This document shows, piece after piece, positions 19,783 to 28,600 of a DNA stretch of 64,000 nt. A model generated the notes under the pieces. It was not told where the DNA came from and searched no databases. It saw only the letters and a list, made by a program, of their open reading frames with translations. Position 1 is the first letter of the stretch; the number at the start of each line of letters is the position of its first letter. The DNA comes from Paraburkholderia domus (lineage in GTDB: Bacteria > Pseudomonadota > Gammaproteobacteria > Burkholderiales > Burkholderiaceae), in contig NZ_CAJNAT010000004.1 in the NCBI RefSeq assembly GCF_905220705.1, forward strand, positions 248,001 to 312,000. Reading direction: 5' to 3'. Position numbers and translations under genes: made by a program.

Positions 19783-21003
19783 CTAATCACTCGGTAGGGG
19801 AGCGGGGAGTAACAAAGTCGTCGTGAATCCGGGCATGGGCGGTGTCATCCAGCGTCGCGCCCGGCCGCGACCGAACGACTGCACCTTGCCGGCTGCCGCC
19901 AGCGAGTCGAGTGCCCGCTGCATGGTGCGCTGGCTGGCGTCCAGCGCAATCGCGAGCGCCGAGCTCGACCACGACTCACCGTCCGCGAGAAAGGCGAGCA
20001 CCATGGCATGCGGCTCTTCAACCGGCCGCGCGAGCACGACAACCTCGCGCGCGCCGTGCGGGACCAGCGCAAAGCCTCGCTTCGTCGCGCTCACACCGGC
20101 CAGTGGCCCAAGCAACGCGCGAAGCCGCCCAACTTCGACGCGCAGCCGTGCGCGATGCGATTCATCGGCATGCTTCGTCCGGAATGCCCGCGCGATGAGT
20201 ACGTCCCGCGATACGTCTTCGGGCCACGCTTCGGCCAGTGCGCGTGCGAGCGTGAACAGCACCGGACGCCTCGCGAGCGGGACCGCGATGTTGGCTTCAC
20301 GCACGACATAACGGCACGCGTCCACCACGAGCGCCTTCGATGCCAGCAACGCCTCAACCTCTTCGAGCAGGAGGAACCGCTCCTCGCCATGCGCAAGCAG
20401 ACGCGCCGCGGGTGTGTTCAGGAGCAGGAATGCGCTTTCGACCTCTGCCATCAGCGACGGGATGCCCGCATGGCGCGCGGCGCGCTCAGCCCTCACGAGG
20501 GCAGCGCGCGCTGTTTTCGTCTGGAGGCGGCGCATCGCGATCCCCGCGACGACCAGTTCGTGGGCGGTTCTCGGCGCAGGCGGGAAGGGCGTGGGGTCGA
20601 GTTTGGCGAGCAAGTGCTCGGCCTCGTCGAGCCGTCCGATCAGAAGAAGGCGCCGGACTTCGAGATATCGCGCATGCGCGGCGTTCAGCCGGTCGCCGTG
20701 GGCTTCGAGCGTTGCTCGCGCGGCGTCGAGCGCCTTCGCGGGCCAGCCCAGATCGCGCGAGGCGAGCGCAATTTCGGCCTCGGCGACCACGCACCTCGCG
20801 CGGGCCACGGGCTCTTTTGGGCCAAAGGCACGCGCCGCACTTCGCACAAGTGCTTTCGCTCGAACGAGATCGCCGAGCTGCGCCATCGCGATGCCTCGCA
20901 GCGCGAGCGAAGGTGCGTCGTCGCGCAAGGCAACCCGGTTCAGTGCGCCGAGCGGATCCCCCGCCGCGAGCGCCCGCGCCGCGGCCGTCACTAGCGAGTC
21001 CAT
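19783..21003 (-). CDS. Regulator with TPR-like repeats and winged-helix domains
   Basis: 406 residues, very rich in Ala, Arg and Leu. Residues 1-210 are helical TPR-like repeats (ALRGIAMAQLGDLVRAKALV, AHARYLEVRRLLLIGRLDEA). Residues about 250-320 look like an OmpR/SARP-type winged helix (ESHRARLRVEVGRLRALLG, ATKRGFALVP). Residues 335-390 form a second, MarR-like winged helix (SSALAIALDASQRTMQRALDSLAAAGKVQSFGRGR). The protein is thus a two-headed DNA-binding regulator without phosphoacceptor. Its amino-acid bias and the company of DUF899 and DUF2182 genes suggest a transferred module. Divergent from the DUF899 gene 130 bases away, which it probably controls. Confidence 0.68.
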   Translation of the reverse strand: MDSLVTAAARALAAGDPLGALNRVALRDDAPSLALRGIAMAQLGDLVRAKALVRSAARAFGPKEPVARARCVVAEAEIALASRDLGWPAKALDAARATLEAHGDRLNAAHARYLEVRRLLLIGRLDEAEHLLAKLDPTPFPPAPRTAHELVVAGIAMRRLQTKTARAALVRAERAARHAGIPSLMAEVESAFLLLNTPAARLLAHGEERFLLLEEVEALLASKALVVDACRYVVREANIAVPLARRPVLFTLARALAEAWPEDVSRDVLIARAFRTKHADESHRARLRVEVGRLRALLGPLAGVSATKRGFALVPHGAREVVVLARPVEEPHAMVLAFLADGESWSSSALAIALDASQRTMQRALDSLAAAGKVQSFGRGRARRWMTPPMPGFTTTLLLPAPLPSD

Positions 21004-21133
21004 GGTCTATTCGAATCCCGCCACACTTGTCACTCCCACTGTTCGGGTGCCCGTGACTAATCTAGCACGACCACCAACCCGTTCGTCGTATCGACACATG
21101 AGCGAACGACGAAGGACTCCCAAGGAGGGAAGC

Positions 21134-21904
21134 ATGACCACGACACATACGACCGGGACACGTGAAGCGTGGCTGGCGGCACGGCTCGAATTGCTTAAGG
21201 CGGAGAAGGCATTCACGCGGCAGAGCGACGAGCTGGTCCGGCAGCGCCAGGCACTGCCCTGGGTGCGAATCGACAAGACGTACCGATTCGAAACCGAAGC
21301 GGGAAGCGCCTCGCTGGCAGATCTCTTCAGAGGACGCTCACAGCTCCTCGTGTACCACTTCATGTTCGGGCCCGACTACAAGGCAGGGTGCCCGTCGTGC
21401 TCGGCGATCGCGGATGGGTTTGACGGCTTCGTCGTTCATCTGGCGAATCACGACGTCACGCTGATGGCGGTGTCGCGGGCGCCGCTCGAGAAGCTGCAGA
21501 CGTACCGGCGCCGGATGGGGTGGACGTTCCCTTGGGCGTCCTCGGGAGGAAGCGACTTTAACTTCGACTTCAACATCGCGTTTACCGAGGCGCAGCAGCG
21601 TGAAGGGAGCATCGAATACAACTACGAGCGCGGCGGCCACGCGATGGACGAGACGCAGGCCGTCCCGGAGCCCGTTGCCCAGTTCGCGGCCACCTGCGGA
21701 ACTGACGCCGCGACGTACACGCGCGACAGGCCTGGTTTGAGCGCGTTCGTACTTGAGGACGGCGTCGTCTATCACACCTATTCCACCTATGCGCGCGGCG
21801 TGGATGGCATCTGGGGCATGTACCAGTGGCTGGACCGCGCTCCGAAGGGGCGCAACGAGACGGGCGTCTGGTGGAAGCGCCACGACGAGTACGAGAAGCG
21901 CTGA
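21134..21904 (+). CDS. DUF899 family thioredoxin-fold protein
   Basis: 256 residues from ATG 21134 preceded by AAGGAGGGA. Matches the DUF899 pattern: an N-terminal helix (REAWLAARLELLKAEKAFTR), then LLVYHFMFGPDYKAGCPSCSAIADGFDG, where Cys-Pro-Ser-Cys occupies the thioredoxin-like active-site position, and a C-terminal FVLEDGVVYHTYSTYARG with WGMYQWLDRAPKGR. Cytosolic, presumably redox; biochemical role not established. Followed 41 bases later by the DUF2182 membrane gene, with which it may form an operon. Confidence 0.85.
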   Translation: MTTTHTTGTREAWLAARLELLKAEKAFTRQSDELVRQRQALPWVRIDKTYRFETEAGSASLADLFRGRSQLLVYHFMFGPDYKAGCPSCSAIADGFDGFVVHLANHDVTLMAVSRAPLEKLQTYRRRMGWTFPWASSGGSDFNFDFNIAFTEAQQREGSIEYNYERGGHAMDETQAVPEPVAQFAATCGTDAATYTRDRPGLSAFVLEDGVVYHTYSTYARGVDGIWGMYQWLDRAPKGRNETGVWWKRHDEYEKR

Positions 21905-21945
21905 GATAGGTCATGGGTCACGTTTGCGCAACCGGGGGGCGGGAA

Positions 21946-22749
21946 ATGTCAGGACGCTTGATCGACGAGCGAGATTCGCAGCGGGCGTTCTTCGGCGTTT
22001 CGGCACTGCTCTTCGCCGTCAGCGCGGCGGTGACGATTGTCGGCGCCGCGTCCATGTCGGCCATGGGCGAGATGCCGATGCCCGGCGGCTGGACGATGTC
22101 GATGGCGTGGATGCGGATGTGCGGACAGACGTGGCCTGGCGTCGCGGTGTCGTTTCTCGGCATGTGGGTGGTGATGATGGTCGCGATGATGCTGCCATCC
22201 CTTGTCCCCATGCTGTGGCGCTACCGCGCGGCCGTCGGCGGGACAGCCGCGACGGGTCTGGGTTGGCTGACGATGCGGGTGGGAGTGGGGTACTTCTTCG
22301 TGTGGGCCGCGTTGGGCATGGCCGCATTTCCGCTGGGCGCTGCGCTGGCGGCGCTCGAGATGGAATTGCCGGCGCTGGCGCGCGCCGCGCCGCTCGCGGT
22401 CGGTGTGATCGTGCTGATTGCCGGGGCGTCGCAGTTCACAGCGTGGAAGGCACGCCGCCTTGCCTGCTGCCGCCAGACGCCTGGGCGCTGCCGTATGCTG
22501 GACGCGGACGCTGCGACGGCATGGCGATACGGCCTGCGCCTCGGCCTCCACTGCAGCTACTGTTGTGCCCCTCTGACGCTCGTCCTTCTCGTTGCCGGGG
22601 CCATGGATTTGCGTGTGATGGCGGCAGTCACGGCGGCTATCACCGTTGAACGTCTTGCGCCTCGTGATGAGCGCGTGGCGCGTGTCATTGGGGGCGGTAT
22701 CGTGGGCGCAGGGTTCGTGCTGATCGCACGAGCAGTGGGGCTTGGATGA
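21946..22749 (+). CDS. DUF2182 integral membrane protein, metal-binding type
   Basis: 267 residues from ATG 21946 (a GGGGGGCGGGAA stretch lies directly upstream; an ATG at 21913 is possible). About seven membrane helices. Met-rich first loop (MSAMGEMPMPGGWTMSMAWMRM) and MVAMMLPSLVPMLW, a motif typical of DUF2182 and suggestive of metal handling, and a later Cys cluster (ARRLACCRQTPGRCRML; HCSYCCAPLTLVLL). Function uncharacterised. Its Met/Cys content and pairing with a CxxC thioredoxin-fold DUF899 protein suggest a role in copper or redox homeostasis, which is inference. Confidence 0.82.
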   Translation: MSGRLIDERDSQRAFFGVSALLFAVSAAVTIVGAASMSAMGEMPMPGGWTMSMAWMRMCGQTWPGVAVSFLGMWVVMMVAMMLPSLVPMLWRYRAAVGGTAATGLGWLTMRVGVGYFFVWAALGMAAFPLGAALAALEMELPALARAAPLAVGVIVLIAGASQFTAWKARRLACCRQTPGRCRMLDADAATAWRYGLRLGLHCSYCCAPLTLVLLVAGAMDLRVMAAVTAAITVERLAPRDERVARVIGGGIVGAGFVLIARAVGLG

Positions 22750-22882
22750 GACACCCGTCTTCGCCAATCGCTCGTTTTCGCCGGATGGCTTTTGCGGTAC
22801 CAGAGGGTGTTTTGCGGCCTCTATCTGCGATCTGATGAGCGGGCCGCGGTGAGCGCCGCGCCCGCTCCAGGGGCGATGACGA

Positions 22883-23887
22883 TCAGTCCGTCACGCCGCC
22901 GTAGTTGCGTTGTCCCCGCAGACGCATGGCGATGCGGCCAAACGCGCGCCATTGCTGAGCGATCAGACCGTCGCCATAGGAACGCCCTGCGCCGTGCGGT
23001 GCAGGCAACTGGTCACGAATACCGGTCGGCTCGACGCTCGGGTTCCACGATGCGGTCCTGAACATCATGTCCCACCACGGAAACAGCACGCCGAAGTTAC
23101 AGCCATAGCGCGTGCCTTCATGACCGTAGCCGACTGCGTGATGACGCCGATGAAAAATCGGGCTCACGATCACGCGTTCGAGCAACCATCCATACGGCAA
23201 GCGCGCGTTCACGTGCTGCACGCTTTGCATGAAATTGCCGACCGCTACCAGCACGACGAACTGCGTCGGCTGTACGCCAATGAACAGCGAAATCGCGGCG
23301 AAGAAAGCGGCCTGAATGATTTCGTCGAGAAAGTGATTGCGGTCGTCGGCCCACAAGGACATCTGCTGCTGACTGTGGTGCACCGCGTGCAATTCCCACC
23401 ACACGCCGAAGCGGTGTTGCCAGCGGTGATACCAGTACCCGAAGAAATCGAGCACGATCAGATAGATGAGGAACGACACAACCGGCTGATCGGTGACCCC
23501 CGGCCACAGTCCGTCGATGTCGATGTTCGGCACGTCGTAGATCGCCATCAGGCTCTGCCAGTGATCGAACAGCGGCTGCAGCATGAAGAAGAACGCGATA
23601 TTGATGATGCCGAGCTTGGCGATCCACGTGTAGATCACATCGGTTCGCAGCGCTTTTCGATCGGACCACGCCTCGATGGGACGCAGTGCTTCCAGCGGGC
23701 GCAGGGCGAGATACGTAATCACTATTTCCAGCACACCGACGATCACCCAATAGAGTGCGTCATAGGTGTCCTCGTCGTATCCCATCAGGCCGAAGCGATA
23801 GAAAAACGGCTGCACCACGTCGACGTACAGGAGTGTCTGCAACGTCGAGATGCCATTGTCGAGTTGCGCGACGATTTCGTGGATCAT
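22883..23887 (-). CDS. Sterol desaturase/fatty acid hydroxylase family membrane protein
   Basis: 334 residues with AAGAGG upstream of ATG 23887. Four to five membrane helices and the di-iron histidine clusters of the family: YHRWQHRFG, HAVHHSQQ and PIFHRRHHAVGYG. These ligate a di-iron centre that hydroxylates or desaturates lipids using O2. Substrate unknown (bacterial members act on fatty acyl chains, carotenoids or hopanoids). The gene follows the YncE-like propeller gene by 48 bases on the same strand. Confidence 0.93.
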   Translation of the reverse strand: MIHEIVAQLDNGISTLQTLLYVDVVQPFFYRFGLMGYDEDTYDALYWVIVGVLEIVITYLALRPLEALRPIEAWSDRKALRTDVIYTWIAKLGIINIAFFFMLQPLFDHWQSLMAIYDVPNIDIDGLWPGVTDQPVVSFLIYLIVLDFFGYWYHRWQHRFGVWWELHAVHHSQQQMSLWADDRNHFLDEIIQAAFFAAISLFIGVQPTQFVVLVAVGNFMQSVQHVNARLPYGWLLERVIVSPIFHRRHHAVGYGHEGTRYGCNFGVLFPWWDMMFRTASWNPSVEPTGIRDQLPAPHGAGRSYGDGLIAQQWRAFGRIAMRLRGQRNYGGVTD

Positions 23888-23935
23888 CGAAAACCTCTTG
23901 AAATTGCGGGTGCTGTCATTAAAACGAAAGCCTGT

Positions 23936-24946
23936 TCAGTCTGGATTGGGCGCATACACGGGTGCGCGGTTGGCAAAATACAAACCGTGCGGTGAGCGTC
24001 CGACCGCGATCGTGTCGACAAGTTTCTGTGTCGTCAGATCAATGATGCCGACGTGCCGCGAAAAGCGGAATGTGACCCACAGGTAGCGGCGATCGGCGGA
24101 CAGTTCCATGTCGTCAGGACCGGGCATGAGTCCGGTAATGTCGGCGGTCTTCGTCAGCGTGTTGTAATCGAGAATGCTGATCGTACTTTCCACGCGGTTC
24201 GTGACAGCCACGTGCTGGCCGTCGTCGAGGTTGCGGAAGTTGTGCGCGCCGCGTCCCGTCTGGATTTTCTTCACGACTTGTTGTTTGTGCCAGTCGACCA
24301 CGGCGACGTCGTTCTCGCCCGTCATGCCGATCAACAGATAGCGGTCGTTTGGCGTCATCCAGAGGCCGGCGGGCGTATTGCCGACGTGCAGTTTCCACAG
24401 CACCGCCTGTGTCGCCAGATCGATCGCGGCCACTTCGCCCGTGTCTTGCAGCGTGACGAACACAGTCTTGCTATCGGACGAGAATGTCATGTGACTTGGC
24501 GTCTTCGATAGCGGGACACGGTTGGCGAGCGTCATGTTCTGGCCGTCGTAGTGATACACGTCGACGCGATCCAGTCGCAGGCCTGCTGTCACGAACCATT
24601 TGTGATCGGGCGAGAAACCGAGCTGATAGGGGTCTTCAATATCTTCGACCTTGCGTTGCACGCGGCCGGTGTGCGGATCGAGAAACATCAGATCGTTCGA
24701 GATCGAATCGGCGACGATCAGCGAGTGACCGTCGGGCGTGATCATCAAATGATGCGGTTCCTTACCGGTCGGCTCCGTGCCGATGACCTTGTGCGTGGCG
24801 GGATCGATCAGTGTCAGTTGCGCTTCACCGGAGTCGAGCACGATCACGTTGTCGGCTGCCTGCGCCGGCATCGCCACGGTTAGCGTGCAGTAAGTTAGCG
24901 CGGCAAGTGCGCCGGCTTTTTTAATTGAAACGATCGAAATTGGCAT
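23936..24946 (-). CDS. Secreted YncE-like seven-bladed beta-propeller protein
   Basis: 336 residues starting MPISIVSIKKAG at 24946; a TTG at 24973 would extend it by 9 residues, neither start having a clear ribosome site. Signal peptide ending AMPAQAA. Repeats of YVTN type: VIVLDSGEAQLTLIDPATHKV, SLIVADSISNDLMFLDPHTG, VFVTLQDTGEVAAIDLATQ, LWVTFRFSRHVGIIDLTTQK. Periplasmic propellers of this kind bind DNA or ligands or serve as partners of redox enzymes; the precise role is unknown. Probably co-transcribed with the downstream desaturase-like gene. Confidence 0.85.
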   Translation of the reverse strand: MPISIVSIKKAGALAALTYCTLTVAMPAQAADNVIVLDSGEAQLTLIDPATHKVIGTEPTGKEPHHLMITPDGHSLIVADSISNDLMFLDPHTGRVQRKVEDIEDPYQLGFSPDHKWFVTAGLRLDRVDVYHYDGQNMTLANRVPLSKTPSHMTFSSDSKTVFVTLQDTGEVAAIDLATQAVLWKLHVGNTPAGLWMTPNDRYLLIGMTGENDVAVVDWHKQQVVKKIQTGRGAHNFRNLDDGQHVAVTNRVESTISILDYNTLTKTADITGLMPGPDDMELSADRRYLWVTFRFSRHVGIIDLTTQKLVDTIAVGRSPHGLYFANRAPVYAPNPD

Positions 24947-25120
24947 CTGAACGATAGACGGGCGGGAAAACAAATTGGGGGAACATCACTACGGCGGGCG
25001 CAAAGGGATTCAGCGCGCGTAGAGGCTAACGCCTTAACGCGTCAGTTCGCTCTGTCGATGACACGCGAGCCTGTGTTATTTATATGAAGGGTTTGACGAT
25101 GGCTGAGGCCACGTCAGATG

Positions 25121-25160
25121 GAAAAGCAAAAGGGCGCGGCTGATAACAGCACGCGCCCTT
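25121..25160 (-). terminator. Rho-independent terminator after the zinc-ribbon gene
   Basis: Stem AAGGGCGCG (25130-25138)/CGCGCCCTT (25152-25160) with an inner GCTG/CAGC extension. On the minus strand the stem is followed by TTTGCTTTTC, a U-rich tail. It sits 43 bases beyond the stop of the gene ending at 25203. Confidence 0.85.
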
Positions 25161-25202
25161 GATTTGATAAAAGCTGCTCGGGTCTTGTACTCGCGGACAC
25201 GT

Positions 25203-25514
25203 TCAGTCGAAATCGAACATGTCGAAAAGCGAGCGCTTCTTCTTGTGTCCCCGATAATCCGTGCGGTGATTGTCATGCGTGCGATTGTTGTCGTACGCAT
25301 GATCGCGATGCCGATCTCGATCCGGGTGGTCGTTCCGGCTCGTGCGCGCGATAGCATTAACCGACATGTCGTCGCTCCCGGCATCCTGTGCGATCAGCTT
25401 GTCGAGTTCGCCGCGATCGAGCCAGACGCCCCGGCAGACCGGGCAGTAGTCGATTTCGACCGAGCGTCGTTCGGTCATCAGCAAGTCAGTGGTCTTGCAA
25501 ACAGGACATTTCAT
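25203..25514 (-). CDS. TFIIB-type zinc-ribbon protein
   Basis: 103 residues; GAGGAG precedes ATG 25514 by 7 bases. N-terminal zinc ribbon MKCPVCKTTDLL and VEIDYCPVCRGVWLDRGELDKLI binds one zinc through CxxC...CxxC and belongs to the zf-TFIIB group. The second half is a His/Asp/Arg-rich tail (RDRHRDHAYDNNRTHDNHRT) ending in KKKRSLFDMFDFD, probably disordered and perhaps metal-binding. Lies 42 bases after terC on the same strand and ends at a strong terminator. Confidence 0.88.
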   Translation of the reverse strand: MKCPVCKTTDLLMTERRSVEIDYCPVCRGVWLDRGELDKLIAQDAGSDDMSVNAIARTSRNDHPDRDRHRDHAYDNNRTHDNHRTDYRGHKKKRSLFDMFDFD

Positions 25515-25556
25515 TTCGTTGCTCCTCTAGGGTAAAGAATCTATCGAGCGAGGCGC

Positions 25557-26309
25557 TTATTGCCCCGCCCCAACCGTCCGCTTCGAATTTGCCCGGCGCA
25601 CGAGCATGTTCAATGCCTCGACAAACGCGGAGAACGCCATGGCCGCGTAGATGTAAGCCTTCGGCACGTGCGATCCAAAGCCTTCCGCAATCAGCGTCAT
25701 ACCGATGACGAGCAGGAACCCGAGCGCGAGCATGACGACGGTCGGATTGCGATCGATGAAGCGCGACAACGGGTTGGCGGCAAACAGCATCACCGTGACC
25801 GCTGCAATCACTGCAACGAACATGATCGGCATGTGCTCGGTCATCCCCACCGCGGTGATGATGCTGTCGACCGAAAACACGATATCGAGCACCAGGATTT
25901 GGCCAATCGCAGCCATGGCGGTCAACTGCACGGTAGTGCTCGCGTTGTCCCGTGCTTCTTCTGAATGGACGACGTGGTGGCGAATTTCACTCGTAGCCTT
26001 CCAGACGAGGAACAGACCACCGCCGAGCAGAATCAGGTCGCGCCACGAAAACGCGTGGCCGAAGAGCTCCACGGCGGGCGCGGTCAGTTGCGCAATCCAC
26101 GCGACGGTGCCGAGCAGGGCGAGCCGCAACACGAGCGCGAGCATGATGCCCAGGCGCTGCGTGCGCGCGCGTTGGGCTTCCGGCAGCTTGTTGCTGAGGA
26201 TCGAGATGAAGATCAGGTTGTCGATGCCGAGCACGATTTCCATCACGACCAGCGTAAGAAGCGCAGCCCATGCGGCGGGGTCGGCAGCGAGTACGAGTAG
26301 AGAGTCCAT
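25557..26309 (-). CDS. TerC-family integral membrane protein
   Basis: 250 residues from ATG 26309 ([14 protein letters not shown]), about seven membrane helices. Family hallmarks: [16 protein letters not shown] in helix 1-2 with the conserved acidic residues, [19 protein letters not shown] in the central repeat, and [20 protein letters not shown]. TerC proteins are linked to tellurite resistance and, in several bacteria, to manganese export or metalation of exported proteins. Divergent from an NhaR-like LysR regulator 120 bases away, and upstream of the zinc-ribbon gene. Confidence 0.92.
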   Translation of the reverse strand: MDSLLVLAADPAAWAALLTLVVMEIVLGIDNLIFISILSNKLPEAQRARTQRLGIMLALVLRLALLGTVAWIAQLTAPAVELFGHAFSWRDLILLGGGLFLVWKATSEIRHHVVHSEEARDNASTTVQLTAMAAIGQILVLDIVFSVDSIITAVGMTEHMPIMFVAVIAAVTVMLFAANPLSRFIDRNPTVVMLALGFLLVIGMTLIAEGFGSHVPKAYIYAAMAFSAFVEALNMLVRRANSKRTVGAGQ

Positions 26310-26429
26310 GGGGTCCGTAAGCGAATGAAAGCGGTAACGTCGGTATGCCGTCATCATCGCCGCCTTCATGGTTCGGATAAATCAGTGATAATCTGAACGA
26401 CATATCGTTTTTTTCGAAGTGTCTCCAGC

Positions 26430-27311
26430 ATGCTCAACTATCGCCATCTGTACTATTTCTGGATTGTCGTGAAGGAGGGCGGCTTCGCGCGCGCGGCCGA
26501 GCGCCTCGACATGGCAGTTCAGACAATCAGCGCGCAGGTGCGCGAACTGGAAAAATCGATCGGGCGTCAACTGCTGAAGCCGGCAGGGCGCGGCGTCACC
26601 ATGACCGAAGCCGGCGAGACGGCATTCAATCGCGCGGAGCAGATTTTTCAGATCGGCGAGGCGCTGCTCGACGAGATGCGCGAGGCGGGCAGCGAACGCG
26701 TGGCGCGGCTCGCCGTGGGTCTTTCGGACGGCATCTCCAAGCTCGCCGCGCACGCGCTTCTGGCGCCGGTGCTCGATACGCCATCGCTCAGGCTCCTATG
26801 TCATGAGGGTGAGCATGCGCAGTTGTTGTCCGAACTCGCGCTCCATCGGCTCGATCTCGTGCTGGCGTGCCAACCCGCGCCGCACAACGCGGACCTGCGC
26901 GTCGTAAGCCAACGCCTCGTCGGTTCGCCCGTCGACTGGTATGGCCCCGCGGAGATCATCCGCAAGTCCGCCCGCGCCGGCTTTCCGCAGTGCCTGGCCG
27001 ATCTGCCCGTGCTCCTGCCTACCGGGCACGGCGCGTTGCGCGCGCGGCTCGACCGGTGGTTCGAAGCCCAAGGTATCCGGCCGCGGATCGTCGGGGAATT
27101 CGAAGACAGTGCGCTGATGGCGGTGTTCGCTGCGCGCGGCCTCGGCGTGTTTCCGCTCGCGGAACTCGGCGCCGGGGACGTGGCGCTGCTGCGAGGACTG
27201 CGCTGGCTCGGTCGGGCGGAAGGCGTGATCGAAGAGATCCACGCGATCCGCTCGCGGCGCGGGCAACATCATGTGCTCGCCTCTCAGGTGGTCGCTGCCG
27301 GTCGTGCGTGA
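26430..27311 (+). CDS. nhaR: LysR-type regulator, NhaR-like
   Basis: 293 residues. The N-terminus MLNYRHLYYFWIVVKEGGFARAAERLDMAVQTIS is characteristic of the NhaR subgroup, which responds to sodium in enterobacteria and activates the nhaA antiporter. The effector domain follows (ARLAVGLSDGISKLAAH, LVLACQPAP). There is no nhaA in view; the divergent neighbour is terC, so terC is the likely target. The 3' end overlaps the convergent TerB-like gene by 28 bases. Confidence 0.88.
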   Translation: MLNYRHLYYFWIVVKEGGFARAAERLDMAVQTISAQVRELEKSIGRQLLKPAGRGVTMTEAGETAFNRAEQIFQIGEALLDEMREAGSERVARLAVGLSDGISKLAAHALLAPVLDTPSLRLLCHEGEHAQLLSELALHRLDLVLACQPAPHNADLRVVSQRLVGSPVDWYGPAEIIRKSARAGFPQCLADLPVLLPTGHGALRARLDRWFEAQGIRPRIVGEFEDSALMAVFAARGLGVFPLAELGAGDVALLRGLRWLGRAEGVIEEIHAIRSRRGQHHVLASQVVAAGRA

Positions 27312-27745
27312 CCGCGCGGTGCGTCCGGCAGCGTGATGTGTCGCTTTGTGGCCAGGCTTGGCTTAAGTGCCCACGCATTGAACACGGCAGCGAGCAAGGC
27401 GATTTCGCCGTCCGCCAGATAGTCGTCCGCGATCGCGACGGCGACGCATAGGCGAATCACCTTGCGGCGCAGCGCGGGGTCGTCGATCTCGTTGATTAGC
27501 GTGGTGAGCAGGGCCGTGTCGAGTTGGCCGACCGGCGGCGCGCACGGCGTCTGCGCGACCGACTGATCCTCGCACAGCGTCTGCACGATCTGGGCGAATT
27601 GCGCAGGCGCGAGACCGAGTTCTCCGGCAATGTCCAGACGTTCGAGTGCGCACTCTTCCGCGCTGCTGACGTGGCCGTCGGCAGTGAGGACCAGTGCCAC
27701 GATACGTGCGGCGGCTTGAGGACTGTTGCGCGGATAGGTCCGCAT
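27284..27745 (-). CDS. TerB-like protein
   Basis: 153 residues; AAGGAG lies 8 bases before ATG 27745. All-helical protein with the two-lobed TerB/DjlA-N pattern: ARIVALVLTADGHVSSAEECALERLD and LCVAVAIADDYLADGEIALLAAVFNAW, each with the acidic loop (Asp-Gly-x-x-x-x-x-E) that in TerB binds metal. No signal peptide. Its nearness to terC (tellurite/stress family) fits the functional link known for TerB and TerC, although the nhaR-like gene separates them. Converges with it and overlaps by 28 bases. Confidence 0.7.
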   Translation of the reverse strand: MRTYPRNSPQAAARIVALVLTADGHVSSAEECALERLDIAGELGLAPAQFAQIVQTLCEDQSVAQTPCAPPVGQLDTALLTTLINEIDDPALRRKVIRLCVAVAIADDYLADGEIALLAAVFNAWALKPSLATKRHITLPDAPRGHARPAATT

Positions 27746-27964
27746 GTTCGGGCTCCTTTCGCGGACACTGTCCGCAGTAGTGATGAGCCTCAGTCTGCGT
27801 CAGGTTGTGGAACGGATAAATCTGTTAATCCGAGATTGAAGGTTCGAAAAAACCGATCCTTCCGCGGCGGACATGAGCCATTCCCCAGCGCTCGGCGCGA
27901 TGCCAACGCCCTATCGGATAAGATACGGATCGCCGTATTTTTCCGAATAGAAGGAGTGTTTTCA

Positions 27965-28297
27965 GTGATTCAACCGAGCAACGTGTTCAAGGACAACCTC
28001 GCCCAACTGCCCGCCATTGACGGTATCGAACGTATCGATCTGCTCGACGGCAAGGGCGCCGTGGTGGCAAGCATCGAGAACAAGCCGGGCAAGCAGGGCT
28101 CGCTGGCGGTGTACCACTATCTGCAGCAGGCCTTCGGCAGGCTGGACGCCAAGGCGGCCGAACACGGCCTCGCGGTGTTCGCCGAGCATACGGCGGACGC
28201 GCGCAACCGTCCGGGTGCCCACCCGAACGTCGATCATTTGCTCGCGATTGCGGCCGGTGGGGAAGCGTTGCGCATCGACGTTGTCGCAGCGGGCTGA
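27965..28297 (+). CDS. Small conserved protein, probable DUF2322 family
   Basis: 110 residues from a GTG at 27965 with GAAGGAG 8 bases upstream. Sequence FKDNLAQLPAIDGIERIDLLDG, VASIENKPGKQGSLAVYHYLQ and RPGAHPNVDHLLAIAAGG fits DUF2322, a family of about 105-residue cytosolic proteins from proteobacteria without known function. No signal or membrane segments. Stands alone. Confidence 0.65.
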   Translation: MIQPSNVFKDNLAQLPAIDGIERIDLLDGKGAVVASIENKPGKQGSLAVYHYLQQAFGRLDAKAAEHGLAVFAEHTADARNRPGAHPNVDHLLAIAAGGEALRIDVVAAG

Positions 28298-28600
28298 GCG
28301 CGCTGTCTCGCACCTCTGTCAAACGACGCGTTGGTGGAGGCGTTGCCGGGGCTCATGACTTGAGCGGCTTCAGGTCATGAGGCTTTGAATCGTCAGCGGC
28401 AAGAATAAAGTCAACGAATGCCCGGAGCGGGGCCGGCCCGTGTGACAGCGACAAATGCTTTCAAATCGGAAAGGTCAGGTTCCTGCATTGTTCGGTTTTC
28501 CGCACAGGTCATCCAGATTGAGGTGGATTATCGCACGCTGGAAATCGGCCGATACTTCACGTCAAGCGCCTTTCTTGCGGCGCACCTACCGAGGAACAAC
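28298..28600. other. 303-base gap containing a LysR remnant and the AKR promoter
   Basis: Holds the deleted LysR gene (28353-28488), an overlapping dyad CTCATGAC/GTCATGAG (28352-28359 and 28374-28381) that coincides with its 3' end, and about 110 bases of divergent promoter before the aldo/keto reductase. Confidence 0.6.
28353..28488 (-). pseudogene. LysR regulator gene with large internal deletion
   Basis: On the minus strand an ATG at 28488 opens [19 protein letters not shown], a canonical LysR N-terminus up to the start of helix 2. Within a few codons, in another frame, the sequence becomes [20 protein letters not shown] and ends DLKPLKS followed by TGA at 28353-28355, a canonical LysR C-terminus. 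About 800 bases encoding the rest of the DNA-binding domain and the effector domain are missing, with a frame change at the junction (around 28430). It is divergent from the aldo/keto reductase gene, where LysR regulators are common. Confidence 0.72.

Noticed and set aside
28352..28381. CTCATGAC/GTCATGAG dyad as an operator
   Set aside because: It coincides with the 3' end of the LysR remnant, so the symmetry may be chance in former coding DNA.
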